The notes under the pieces were generated by a model, which saw nothing but the letters and a program-made list of their open reading frames with translations, was not told where the DNA came from and did not search any database. A DNA stretch of 64,000 bases from Embleya scabrispora DSM 41855 (GTDB taxonomy: Bacteria > Actinomycetota > Actinomycetes > Streptomycetales > Streptomycetaceae). The position numbers were made by a program, and so were the translations under genes. The stretch lies in NCBI RefSeq assembly GCF_000372745.1, contig NZ_KB889672.1:1-64000 (forward strand), given 5' to 3'. This document shows positions 26,101 through 35,800 of the stretch, piece after piece (position 1 is the first letter of the stretch; every line of letters starts with the position of its first letter).

Positions 26101-26949
26101 ATGACGACGTTGCGGATCGCGACCTTCAATCTCCTGCACGGCATGGATCTGGCCGACGGCGAGTCCGATCCGGACCGGCTGCGCGCCGCGTTGGCCGACC
26201 TCGACGCCGACATCGTCGCCCTCCAGGAGGTCGACCGGCATCAGGAGCGCTCGGGTGGCGCGGACCAGGCGGCGATCGCGGCCGAGGCGCTGGGCATGTC
26301 GCAGTGGCGCTTCCTGGCGTCGGTGCACGGCGTGCCGGCGCCGGTGTCGGGGTGGACCGAGGACGAGCCGGTGCCGGGCGAGCGACGGGTGTACGCGGCG
26401 GACGAGCGGGGCGAGGGCGGGCCCGGGTACGGCATCGCGCTGCTGTCCCGGCTGCCGGTCTCGCACTGGCGCGTCCGGCGCTTCCCGGCCGCGCCGCTGA
26501 GCCTGCCGCTGCGGGTGCAGGGGCGGCCCGGTCTGACCCGCGTGCCGGACGAGCCCCGAGGTGTACTCGCGGCGGTCGTGGAGGGCCCGCACGGGCCGTT
26601 CACCGTGCTCGCGGCGCACCTGTCCTTCGTACCCGGCTGGAACATCTCACAGCTCGCCCGGATCCGCCGCTCCACCGCCGACCTGCCCGGCCCGCAACTG
26701 CTGCTCGGCGACTTCAACCTGCCCGGACGCATCCCGCAGGCGGTGGTCGGCCGGCGCCGGCGCGGTGCGGGCGCGGTGCGCTGGCGCTCGCTGGCCCGGG
26801 TGCCCACGTACCCCTCGTATCACCCGCGGGTCCAGTTCGACCACGTGCTCGGACACGGCATCGGTCCCGAGGCGGTCCGACGCACCGAGGCGGTCCGGTT
26901 GGGCGTCTCGGACCACTGCGCGCTCGTGGTGGAGTTGAAGGTCGGCTGA
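26101..26949 (+). CDS. Endonuclease/exonuclease/phosphatase family protein
   Basis: A 282-residue EEP-fold (DNase I-like) metal-dependent phosphodiesterase. Motifs: RIATFNLLHG (metal-site N), DIVALQEVDR (catalytic E), LAAHLSF (H), LLGDFNLPG (D and N), RVQFDHVLG and SDHCALVVEL (catalytic DH at the end). The catalytic set is complete. No signal peptide, so intracellular. It could act on nucleic acid or a small phosphodiester; sequence does not decide. It converges with the SpoIIE phosphatase gene. Confidence 0.9.
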   Translation: MTTLRIATFNLLHGMDLADGESDPDRLRAALADLDADIVALQEVDRHQERSGGADQAAIAAEALGMSQWRFLASVHGVPAPVSGWTEDEPVPGERRVYAADERGEGGPGYGIALLSRLPVSHWRVRRFPAAPLSLPLRVQGRPGLTRVPDEPRGVLAAVVEGPHGPFTVLAAHLSFVPGWNISQLARIRRSTADLPGPQLLLGDFNLPGRIPQAVVGRRRRGAGAVRWRSLARVPTYPSYHPRVQFDHVLGHGIGPEAVRRTEAVRLGVSDHCALVVELKVG

Positions 26950-26964
26950 GCGGCCCTCGCGGCC

Positions 26965-28125
26965 TCAGGCGGTCAGCTGCGCGCCGCGCAGCCCGTCTTG
27001 CCGGGCGACCACGGGCCGGTAGCGCAGCAGCACCATCGCCGCGTCGTCCTGGAGCGGATGGCCCACGTGCCGCCGGACGTCGGCCTCCAGCCGGTTCAGG
27101 GTGTCCTCGACCCCGGGCAGGCTGTCGGGCGCGCGGTCCGGGAGCGGGTAGAACTCGCCGGCCGGGTTGCGCGCCTCGATGATCCCGTCGGTGTAGAGCA
27201 GCAACCGGTCCTCGGGCAACAGCGGCACCCGCAGCACGGGCAGATCCAGTTCGCGCAGATCCACGATGCCCAGCGGCGGGGTCGGAGTCGGCGGTTCCAG
27301 CGGCTCGGCGCCCACCCCGCGCAGCAACAGCGGCGCGGGATGCCCGCAATTGAGCACGTCCACGCAGGCGTTCTCGCTCGGGAAGCCGAGCAGGATCAGC
27401 GTGACGAACTCCTCGTCGTCCTCGCCGAGCCGACGCTCCAGACTGGCCGACAACCGTCGGGCCACGCCCGGCAGGTCCGGCTCCTCGTACGCGGCCTCGC
27501 GAAACGCGCTGAGCACCGCGGCGGCGGTCCGCACCGCGCCCAGCCCCTTGCCGCGCACGTCCCCGATCGCGACCCGGACGCCGAACGGGGTCGGCACCAC
27601 CTCGTACAGGTCCCCGCCGATCCGCGCCTCGGCCGCCGCCGCGCGGTAGCGCACGCCGACGGTGAGCGGACCCATGGACCTGGGGACCTGGGGCAGCAGC
27701 ACCTCCTGGGCCGCCTCGGCGACGCTGCGCACCTCCTCGATGGTGCGCTCCTGACGCATCCGCACATGTACGCCCGCCCACGCGGTGGTGGTCACCAGCG
27801 CGATCGAGACGAGCGTGATGAAGGGCTCGCCACCGCCTCGGCCCTGCCCGACCGCGGTCAGCGCCACCGCCACCACGGCCGCGACCGCACCGGTGACCAG
27901 CGGTCCGCGCGGGGCCGTCTGGGTGAGTCCGGACAGCGCGGGCGCGACCGCGAGCAGCGGTGCCACGTGTACGTTCTCCGGCGTCGCGGCGGCCAGCACC
28001 ACGACCGCGAGGATCACCAGGAACGGCAGCAGGCGCAGGAACAGGTCGATCGCGGGCAGCAGGGGACGGTCGCCCGCAACGCCGACGAGCCGCAGTGCCC
28101 GTCTCGTTTGTGCTGTTCCGCGCAC
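26965..28125 (-). CDS. Membrane-bound PP2C-type (SpoIIE) phosphatase
   Basis: A 386-residue protein. Residues 20-125 hold about four membrane segments (LLPFLVILAVVVLAAA, GAVAAVVAVALTAVG, ITLVSIALVTTTAW). A SpoIIE/PPM serine phosphatase domain follows, with metal-binding motifs IGGDLYEVV (about 170), GDVRGKGLGA, GHPAPLLL and LLYTDGIIEAR. Such phosphatases dephosphorylate anti-sigma-factor antagonists in the partner-switching control of stress sigma factors. No cognate anti-sigma gene is adjacent, so the target is unknown. Start GTG at 28125. Confidence 0.9.
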   Translation of the reverse strand: MRGTAQTRRALRLVGVAGDRPLLPAIDLFLRLLPFLVILAVVVLAAATPENVHVAPLLAVAPALSGLTQTAPRGPLVTGAVAAVVAVALTAVGQGRGGGEPFITLVSIALVTTTAWAGVHVRMRQERTIEEVRSVAEAAQEVLLPQVPRSMGPLTVGVRYRAAAAEARIGGDLYEVVPTPFGVRVAIGDVRGKGLGAVRTAAAVLSAFREAAYEEPDLPGVARRLSASLERRLGEDDEEFVTLILLGFPSENACVDVLNCGHPAPLLLRGVGAEPLEPPTPTPPLGIVDLRELDLPVLRVPLLPEDRLLLYTDGIIEARNPAGEFYPLPDRAPDSLPGVEDTLNRLEADVRRHVGHPLQDDAAMVLLRYRPVVARQDGLRGAQLTA

Positions 28126-28242
28126 CGGTGCCGTATCCCGTCCCGTCGAAGTTCGCCGTACCGCCGATCCTGACTAAACGATACGAGCGTCGGAAACACG
28201 CCGCATCGGGCCCATCGTCACCCGGCCCGTGTTTCCCGGAGA

Positions 28243-31200
28243 TCAAGGACCTTGGTCCGGACCCGATTCGTCGGCTTCCGTGAACAACTGTTCCAGTTCG
28301 TCGCGACCCGGCAGTCCCCTGGGCCGGACGAGTTCGCCCGTCCGCACGTACAAGAACGCGGCCGAGACGTCCTCGATCGGCACGTCGGCGTATTCGGCCC
28401 AGGCCAGCCGGTAGACCGCGAGCTGGAGCGGGTCCGCGTTCTGCACCCGGTTGGTCTTCCAGTCGACCACCTCGAAGCCCTCGCCCTCGCGGTAGACCGC
28501 GTCGATTCGACCGCGCACGATCCGACCACCGAGGAAGAGCTGAAAGGGTGCCTCCACCCGGTACGGGGCGCGCTGCGCGTAGGGCGTGCGCAGGAACGCC
28601 TCCTGGAGCGCGAGCAGGTCGGCCTCGTCGGTGATCTCCTCGTCGGCCGCGCCCGGCAGGTCGTCGGGTTCGAGCAGCGGCCGCTCGCCGAACAGCGACT
28701 CGACCCACGCGTGGAAGCGCGTGCCGCGCCGGGCCGCGGGGGCGGGCGGACGCGGCATCGGTCGGGCCAGCTCGCGGGCGAGGCCGTCCGGGTCGTTGGA
28801 CAGGCGCAACATCTGGGACGCGGACAACGTCGGGGGCAGCGGCACCTCGCGCACCCCGGATCGGCCGCGGCGCAGTTCCTCGGCCAACCGGACCAGGTCG
28901 CGGTCCCACGACTCGATCAGGGCCAGCTCGTCCGGCGTGGGCTCGACGGCGGCGCCGGCCGCGGGGCCCTCGACCGGGGGGTGCCCGGCGCGCACCTCGT
29001 CGGAGGGGCCGCGAACCTCGGCCGAGTGCCCGCGCGGGTCCTCGTGTTCGCGCGCGTCGTCGTGCTCGGGCACGGGCTGCTCGTGGTCGGGCGGCCCGAA
29101 ATCGTCCTCGGGCGGCGGCGCGTCCTGCTCCGGGTCCGCCGGGACGTGGGCGTCGTAGACCTCGACCGGCACCTGCTCGTCGTCGGCCGGCCCGAAACCG
29201 GACCCGGACTCGCGCTCGGGCTGGGGCTCGGGCTCGGACTCGGGCGCGAACCCGTGCTCGTGCTCGGACGTGTGCTCCGACCCGTGCCCGGCCCCCGCCC
29301 CGGACTCGGGCGCGCGTCCGAACCCGGCGTCGCGTCCAGGCTCAGGGTCGCGCCCGGGCCCGGTTTCGGCCTCGACCGAAGGATGCTGCACCGCGTGGTC
29401 GACCCGCCGGGCGGCCTCGCGCCGGGCGAGCTCGGCGAGCACCGCGTCGGCCGCCCGGCGACGCTCCATCAGCGCGGTCGCGTCCAGCGGCAGCGGCCAG
29501 GCGTGCTCGACGGTGTTCGCGAGATACGGGTTGACCGGTTCGGCGGGCTCGGGCGTCCAGACCTCGACGGTGCCGTTGCCGGCCAGGCAGTGCTCGCGCA
29601 GGCGGCTGAGGAACTCGGAGGGGCCGCGCCGCTTCTTCTGGGTGGGTCCCCACCAGTGGCCGGACGCGATCAGCAACTGCTTGGGCCGGGTGAAGGTCAC
29701 GTAGCCCAGGCGCAGTTCCTCGGTCGCCTGATGCTCGCGCATCGAGGCGTCGAAGGCCTTGAAGCCCTTGGGCGTCAGGTCGGGCAACACCGCGAGCGCG
29801 GCGGCGTCGCCGCGCAGCGGGTGCGGTAGCGCCTTGCCGTTGGTGATCCACTTGCTCTGCGTACGCACGCTCGGGAAGACGCCCTCGATCAACCCGGGGA
29901 CCGCGACCACCTCCCACTCCAGGCCCTTGGACTTGTGTGCGGTGAGCACCTTCACCGAGTCACCGGCCGTGGGCAGGCTGCCGTCCAGGCCCTTGTCGTG
30001 TTCGGCGGCGGTGCGCAGGAAGGCGAGGAACGCGGTGAGCGAGGGGTCGCCGTCCAGGTCGGCGAAACCGGCCGCGACATCCAGGAAGGCGTGCAGCGTC
30101 TCCCGGCGGCGGGCGGCCAACGCGCCGGGCGACGCGGACAACTCGACCTCCAGACCGGTGCCGGCGAGCACCCGGTGCAGCAGGTCCATCAGCGGTTCGC
30201 CCAGGTGTCGGCGCAGGTCGCGGATCTCGGTGGCCACCCGGGCGAACCGGCGGCGCGCCTCGGCCGAGAACGCGTACTCCTCGCCCGGGTCGGCGAGCGC
30301 GTCGGAGAGCGAGACCACCTCGGTGGGGTCGATCCCGGCCACCGCCTCCTCCAGGCGCGCGTCCGCGTCGTCGGCGCCGGCCCGGTCGACCCGGACCAGT
30401 TCGGCCGCTCGGCGACCCAGCAGGGCCAGATCGCGCGGGCCGATCCGCCAGCGCGGCCCGGCCAGCAGGCGCACCAGCGCGGAGTTGGCGGTGGGATCGT
30501 CGAGCACCTCGCACACGGCAACCAGGTCGGCCACCTCGGGCAGGTGCAGCAGCCCGGACAGGCCGACCACCTCGACCGGGATGTCGCGCCGCACCAGCGC
30601 CGCGTGGATGTCCGCGAAGTCCGCCGCGGTGCGCGCGAGCACGGCGACGTCGCCGGGGGTGATCGGGTCGCCGTTCTTGTTCAGGACGGTGTCGATCGCG
30701 GTCTTGATCCGGTCCGCGAGCCAGTCGATCTCCGAACCGTGGGTGGGCAGCAGCGCGGCGACCGCCCACCCCTCGTGTTCCGCGCCGGGGCCCGGGCGCA
30801 GCGCCTCCACTCCGCTCTCGGGGGTGCGCAGCGGTGCCGAGAGGTCGTTGGCGAAGGCCAGGATGCGGCCGCCGCTGCGCCGGTTCTCGGACAGCGCGTA
30901 GCGGGCCGCGGGGGTGCCGTCGCGGCCCGGGAAGTGCACCGGGAAGTCGTGGATGTTGGCGACCGAGGCGCCGCGCCAGCCGTAGATGGCCTGGCACGGG
31001 TCGCCGACCGCGGTGACCGGGTGGCCGTGCCCGAACAGCCCCTGTAGCAGCACGCGTTGGGCCACCGAGGTGTCCTGGTACTCGTCCAGGAGCACGACCC
31101 GGTAGGTGTCCCGCAGGATCTCGCCGACCTCGGGCCGCTCCCCCGCGATCCGGGCCGCGTAGGCGATCTGGTCGCCGAAGTCGAGCAGGTCGCGGCTGCT

Positions 31201-31887
31201 CTTGGCGTGCCCGTACGCATCCACCAGGCGGGTCAGGTCGAGCCGGTTCCGGGCCGCTTCGGCGGCCTTGCGGGCGGCGGCGGAGGGCTTGGCGGCGGCC
31301 TCGACGTCGGCGACGAAGGCCCGGTCCCATTCCTGGAGCCGCTCGGGGAACACCAGGTGTTCGGCGAGTTCACCGCCCAGGTGCAGGACCGAGGCCACCA
31401 CGTCCGGCAGCCGGCCGGTCAGCGTGGGGAAGGGACCGCGTGCGGTGCGGGCGGCCCGGGCCGCGAGCTGGTAGCGGGTCGCGTCGGCGAGCAGCCGGGC
31501 GGAGGGTTCCAGCCCGATCCGCAGGCCGTGCTCCTGGAGCAGCCGGCCCGCGAACGCGTGATAGGTGGACACGGTCGGCTCGCCCGCGTCCTCGTCGGCC
31601 GGGATCTCGCCGCCGCGCAGTTGTCCGATCGCCTTGCGCACCCGCTGCGCGAGCTCGCCGGCCGCCTTGTTGGTGAAGGTGAGGCCGAGCACCTGGTCGG
31701 GGCGTACCGCGCCGGTTCCCACCAGCCACACCACGCGGGCGGTCATCACCGTGGTCTTGCCGGATCCGGCGCCGGCCACGATCACCCCGGGGCTCAGCGG
31801 TGCGAGCACGGCGTCCAGCTGCTCGGGCGTGAAGGGGATCCCGAGGAGGCGACACAGGTCGTCCGGGTCGGTCAGTACGGCGTGCAC
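28243..31887 (-). CDS. adnB: AdnB-type helicase-nuclease subunit
   Basis: A 1214-residue UvrD-like motor plus RecB-family nuclease. Motor motifs: Walker A GAGSGKTTV (about 37-45), LTFTNKAAGEL, LLDEYQDTS, GDPCQAIYGWRGA, AHKSKGLEWE, VTFTRPKQLL. The C-terminal PD-(D/E)XK nuclease has GRIDAVYREG and VVDWKTNR (catalytic D and K). AdnAB is the actinobacterial complex that resects DNA double-strand breaks; AdnB is the main motor subunit. An unusual ~130-residue Glu/Pro/His/Asp-rich low-complexity linker separates motor and nuclease. The GTG at 31887 has no Shine-Dalgarno site, suggesting a leaderless or poorly initiated start. adnA lies upstream, interrupted by a lipoprotein gene. Confidence 0.9.
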   Translation of the reverse strand: MHAVLTDPDDLCRLLGIPFTPEQLDAVLAPLSPGVIVAGAGSGKTTVMTARVVWLVGTGAVRPDQVLGLTFTNKAAGELAQRVRKAIGQLRGGEIPADEDAGEPTVSTYHAFAGRLLQEHGLRIGLEPSARLLADATRYQLAARAARTARGPFPTLTGRLPDVVASVLHLGGELAEHLVFPERLQEWDRAFVADVEAAAKPSAAARKAAEAARNRLDLTRLVDAYGHAKSSRDLLDFGDQIAYAARIAGERPEVGEILRDTYRVVLLDEYQDTSVAQRVLLQGLFGHGHPVTAVGDPCQAIYGWRGASVANIHDFPVHFPGRDGTPAARYALSENRRSGGRILAFANDLSAPLRTPESGVEALRPGPGAEHEGWAVAALLPTHGSEIDWLADRIKTAIDTVLNKNGDPITPGDVAVLARTAADFADIHAALVRRDIPVEVVGLSGLLHLPEVADLVAVCEVLDDPTANSALVRLLAGPRWRIGPRDLALLGRRAAELVRVDRAGADDADARLEEAVAGIDPTEVVSLSDALADPGEEYAFSAEARRRFARVATEIRDLRRHLGEPLMDLLHRVLAGTGLEVELSASPGALAARRRETLHAFLDVAAGFADLDGDPSLTAFLAFLRTAAEHDKGLDGSLPTAGDSVKVLTAHKSKGLEWEVVAVPGLIEGVFPSVRTQSKWITNGKALPHPLRGDAAALAVLPDLTPKGFKAFDASMREHQATEELRLGYVTFTRPKQLLIASGHWWGPTQKKRRGPSEFLSRLREHCLAGNGTVEVWTPEPAEPVNPYLANTVEHAWPLPLDATALMERRRAADAVLAELARREAARRVDHAVQHPSVEAETGPGRDPEPGRDAGFGRAPESGAGAGHGSEHTSEHEHGFAPESEPEPQPERESGSGFGPADDEQVPVEVYDAHVPADPEQDAPPPEDDFGPPDHEQPVPEHDDAREHEDPRGHSAEVRGPSDEVRAGHPPVEGPAAGAAVEPTPDELALIESWDRDLVRLAEELRRGRSGVREVPLPPTLSASQMLRLSNDPDGLARELARPMPRPPAPAARRGTRFHAWVESLFGERPLLEPDDLPGAADEEITDEADLLALQEAFLRTPYAQRAPYRVEAPFQLFLGGRIVRGRIDAVYREGEGFEVVDWKTNRVQNADPLQLAVYRLAWAEYADVPIEDVSAAFLYVRTGELVRPRGLPGRDELEQLFTEADESGPDQGP

Positions 31888-31900
31888 CGGAGGAACAGTA

Positions 31901-31987
31901 GTGCCGTGGCCGGACACGTGAACGTGGCCGGCCACGGCACCGCCCCGCACGGCGACAGGGACGGTTGCGGTGCGGGGCGGTGCCGTG
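31901..31987 (-). terminator. Competing hairpins between lipoprotein and adnB genes
   Basis: Two long stems share an arm. gtgccgtggccgg (31901-31913) pairs with 31928-31940. The overlapping sequence 31933-31950 instead pairs perfectly over 18 bp with 31970-31987. On the minus strand this lies after the lipoprotein stop (32021) and just before the adnB start. It acts as terminator of the former and possibly as a switch for read-through into adnB. Confidence 0.6.
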
Positions 31988-32020
31988 CGGTGGATCGGGC
32001 ACTCGAATCGGGTGTCCCGA

Positions 32021-32734
32021 TCAGGCGTCCTGGAACCCGCCCTTGAAGTCTTCCTTGGTCACCGACTCGGCGGGCGCGACGGGCAGGCACTTGGCCTTGC
32101 CCTTGGTGAACTTCACCGTGGCGTTGCCCTTGCCCTCCGACTTGATCATGAACGGGTAGGGCTTGCCCTTCTCCTGCACGAAGAGGGTGGTCGTCTCGCC
32201 CTCGTCGTCCTTCTTGCTGAGCGGGATCACCTTCACGCCGTCGATCTTGACCGGCTCACCCTTGGTCACCCCGTCGGTGGAGCCGTCGAAGAAGTCGGTC
32301 ATGTTGCCGAACGAGTCGTCGTCGTCGACCGGGGTCTTCATGTACTTGCCGGCCAGCTTCGCCACGACCTGGTCCAGGACGGCGGGCGGGACGCTCTCCC
32401 CCATCGACTTCTTCCAGAACGCCGCGTCGGCCTTCATGTACTGGTCCTTGCCGACGATGATCATCTCGACCGGGTTGCCGTCGATGACCATCTTGCCCTG
32501 CACGTCCACACCGTTGCGGATGCACAGGTCCCACTCGATCTTGGTCTCCTCGTCCTGCCCGCCGCCGACCATCTTGTAGTCGGCCACCGACTTGAGCAGC
32601 TTCTGCGCCTCGTCGGCCAACACCTTGGCGTCGGTGCCGGCGTTCGACTTCTCGTCCGAGCCGCCACAGGCGGTCAGCCCGGCGAAGGCGAGGGCAACGA
32701 CGGGAACGATCATGGCCATGCGTGAAATGCGCAC
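32021..32734 (-). CDS. Secreted lipoprotein, LppX/LprG-like
   Basis: A 237-residue lipoprotein. The signal peptide MRISRMAMIVPVVALAFA ends in the lipobox LTAC-GGS, so Cys23 would be lipidated and the mature protein exposed outside the membrane. The mature part (KLLKSVADYKMVGGG onwards) has alternating strands consistent with the half-barrel LppX/LprAFG fold that carries lipids in mycobacteria; this assignment is tentative. GTG start at 32734. It lies between adnA and adnB on the same strand but has its own terminator. Confidence 0.8.
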   Translation of the reverse strand: MRISRMAMIVPVVALAFAGLTACGGSDEKSNAGTDAKVLADEAQKLLKSVADYKMVGGGQDEETKIEWDLCIRNGVDVQGKMVIDGNPVEMIIVGKDQYMKADAAFWKKSMGESVPPAVLDQVVAKLAGKYMKTPVDDDDSFGNMTDFFDGSTDGVTKGEPVKIDGVKVIPLSKKDDEGETTTLFVQEKGKPYPFMIKSEGKGNATVKFTKGKAKCLPVAPAESVTKEDFKGGFQDA

Positions 32735-32874
32735 GAAACTCCTTGATTGGGGACTGGAGTTGCTTGCATTGAGTATGGCTATGGCAAAAAACGCATGATC
32801 AACCGCCCTGATAACGACGGTTTTGCGGGGAAATGCCGACCGAAGGACACGCCGGAATCAGCCGGGGGCACCGA

Positions 32875-35800
32875 CTAGTCGACCGTCATCCGTCCCTCCG
32901 GACGCGCGCTGCAACACCTGCGGAAGTCGCACCGGTCACAGTGCGAGCCCGTGCTCGGGGTGAAACGCTCGCCGAGGATGCGGCCGGCCACGTCGGCGAG
33001 CAGGCCGCCCACCCACGTCCCGCCGTCCGGGCCGGGCAGCGGCGGGTCCTGGGCCAGCACCAGCGGCTGCCCGGCGTCGCCCTTGTCGGCCGAGCGCAAC
33101 TGGATCAGCTCGGCGCCGCCGGAAGCAGGCCGGCCGCCCTCGAAACCGGGCACCTCGTCGAGCGCGCCGGCCGCGACCGCGACCTGGTACACCGCGAGCT
33201 GCGGATGCTCCTCGATCTCGCTCCGCGTCGGCGGCCGGCGGCCGGTCTTGAAGTCCACCACGTAGGCGAGCCCGTCCTCGCCGCGCTCCACCCGGTCCAT
33301 CGACCCCCGGATCTGCACCCGGTACTCGCCCGCGGTGAGCTCGACCTCGAAGCCGTGCTCGGTCGCCGCGACCACCCGGTGCCGCTCGTGGGTGTGCCAG
33401 GACAGGAACCGTTCCAGGGCGGTCCTGGCCTCGTCCTTCTGCTGCTCGGACTGCCACGGCGCGTCGAACGCCAACGCGTCCCACACCCGATCCAGCCGGT
33501 CCATCAGCACCGGCAACTCCGCCGAGGTGGCGCCCGTGCCCACCTCGTCCGCGAGCGCGTGCACCACGTTGCCGAAGCCCAGCGCCGCCGAACGCGGCGA
33601 ATCCGCGTGCACCTCGCTGCCCAGGAACCAGCTCAGCGCGCAGTCGCGCACCTTGGCCACCGAACTGCCGGACAGCCGCACCGCGCTGCCCGGATCCCGG
33701 ATCGGCACCCCGGGATCGGTCGGCTCCACCAGCCCCCACCACCGGTCCGGGTGCGCGGCCGGCACCAGCGCATGCCCCTCGTCGTCACGCAGGTCCGCGA
33801 GCGCGGCCAACCGGCGCGCGGCGGCCCGGCGCAGCACGGCCGGAGCCAACGGATCCACCGCCGCCGAACGCAGCTCGGCCACCAGCGCGGAGGTGGACAG
33901 CGGACGCCTGGGCCGCTCCTTGACCTCCACCGGCGGCACGCCCAGCTCCTCCAGGAACCGCGAGGGCTGATCGCCGTCGTCGTAGCTGGAGTCGACCGCG
34001 GTCACCACCAGCCGCTCCTTCGCCCGGGTGACCGCGACGTAGAACAACCGCCGCTCCTCGGCCAACAGGGCGCCCGGCGACAGCGGCTCGGCCAGTCCGT
34101 CCGAGCCGATCCGGTCCGCCTCCAGCAGCGAGCCGCGGCGGCGCAGGTCCGGCCACAGGCCCTCCTGCACCCCGTGCACCACCACCAGGCGCCACTGCAG
34201 TCCCTTGGCCCGGTGCGCGGTCAGCAACCGCACCGACTCACCGCGCAGCGCGCTGTCGTCGAGCCGGTCGCCCGGGATCTGCTGGGCCTTGAGCTCGGCC
34301 AGGAAGTTCAGCGCGCCCCGGTGGCCGGCTCGCTCCTCGGCCTTGGCGGCCACCTCGAACAGCGCCACCACCGCGTCCAGGTCGCGGTCCGCGTTGCGCC
34401 CGGCGGTACCGCCGCGCAACACCGCCCGCTCCAGCCGCCCCGGCCACGGCGTGCCCTGCCACAACTCCCACAGCGCGTCCTCGGTGCTCCCGCCGCCCGC
34501 CAGCACGTCGCGCGCCTTGCGAATCAGCATGCCCAGGCGCAACGCCCCACCGCCGACCCGCTGTTCTATCCCGACCAACTGTCCCGGCTCGGCCAGCGCG
34601 TCCCGGATCAGCTCGGCCGAAGGCCGGGTGCCGGTCACCGCCGCACCCGACGCGGCCCGCTCCTCGGCCCGCAACGCCCGCCCCAGCAGCCGCAGATCGC
34701 CCGCGTCCAGGCCACCCAAGGGGGACTGCAACAACGCGCGCGCGGTCTCCGCGTCCAGCACGCTCGGCTCCGCCGCCACGTGCAGCGCGGTCAACAGCGG
34801 CGACACCGCCTGCTCGGCGGCGATCGGCAACTCGTCGCCGGCGATCTCCAGCGGCACCCCGGCGGCCGACAGCGCCCGCCGCAGGCCCGGGATCGAACGC
34901 GCGCCGGAGCGCACCAGCACGGCCATCTGCCCCCACGGCACCCCGTCCTCCAGGTGCGCGCGGCGCAGGATGTCGGCGGTGTTGTCCAGCTCGGCGCCGG
35001 GCGTGGGATACGTGTACACCTCGACCCGGCTCGGGTCCTCGGCCCCCGACACCGACGGGATCAGCTCGCGGTGCGCGCGTACCCGGTCGCCGGGCAACCG
35101 GCTCAGCGGCATGCGCTGGGTGACCACCCGCGACGCGGCCAGCAAGCCGGCCGGTGCCCGGCGCGAGGTGCGCAGCACGACGATGTCGGCGGGCTCGCCG
35201 TCGGCCCGCGGGAAGCGGTGCGGGAAGTCGAGGATGCCGTTCACGTCGGCGCCGCGGAACGCGTAGATCGACTGGTCCGGGTCGCCCACCGCGATCAGGT
35301 CCCGACCGTCCCCGGCCAGCGCCGCCAGCAGCCGCACCTGCGCCGGGTCGGTGTCCTGGTACTCGTCGACGAACACCGCCTTGTAGCGCCCGCGCAACAC
35401 CTGTGCGGTCTCCGGCCGTTCGGCCAGCAGCACCGCGCGGTGCACCAGTTCGGCGTAGTCGACCACGCCCTGCGCGTCGATCACGTCCAGGTACTCGGCG
35501 AGGAAGTCGGCCGCGGCCCGCCAGTCCCGACGCCCGGTGTCCTGGGCGAACCGGGCCAGCGCGTCCGGGTCGAGCCCGAGTTCACGGCTGCGGGCGATCA
35601 CCGCGCGCACCTCGTCCGCGAATCCCCGGGTGCCCACCGCCGCGCGCAACTCGGCGGGCCAGCTCTGGCTGCCCTCCTCGACCCCGCCCGCGAGCAGTTC
35701 ACGAACGAACACGTCCTGCTCGGGACCGGTGAGCAGGCGCAGCGGATAGCTGAACAACTCGGCCGGTTGGTGCTCGCGCACCAGCGCGTAGCAAAACGAG

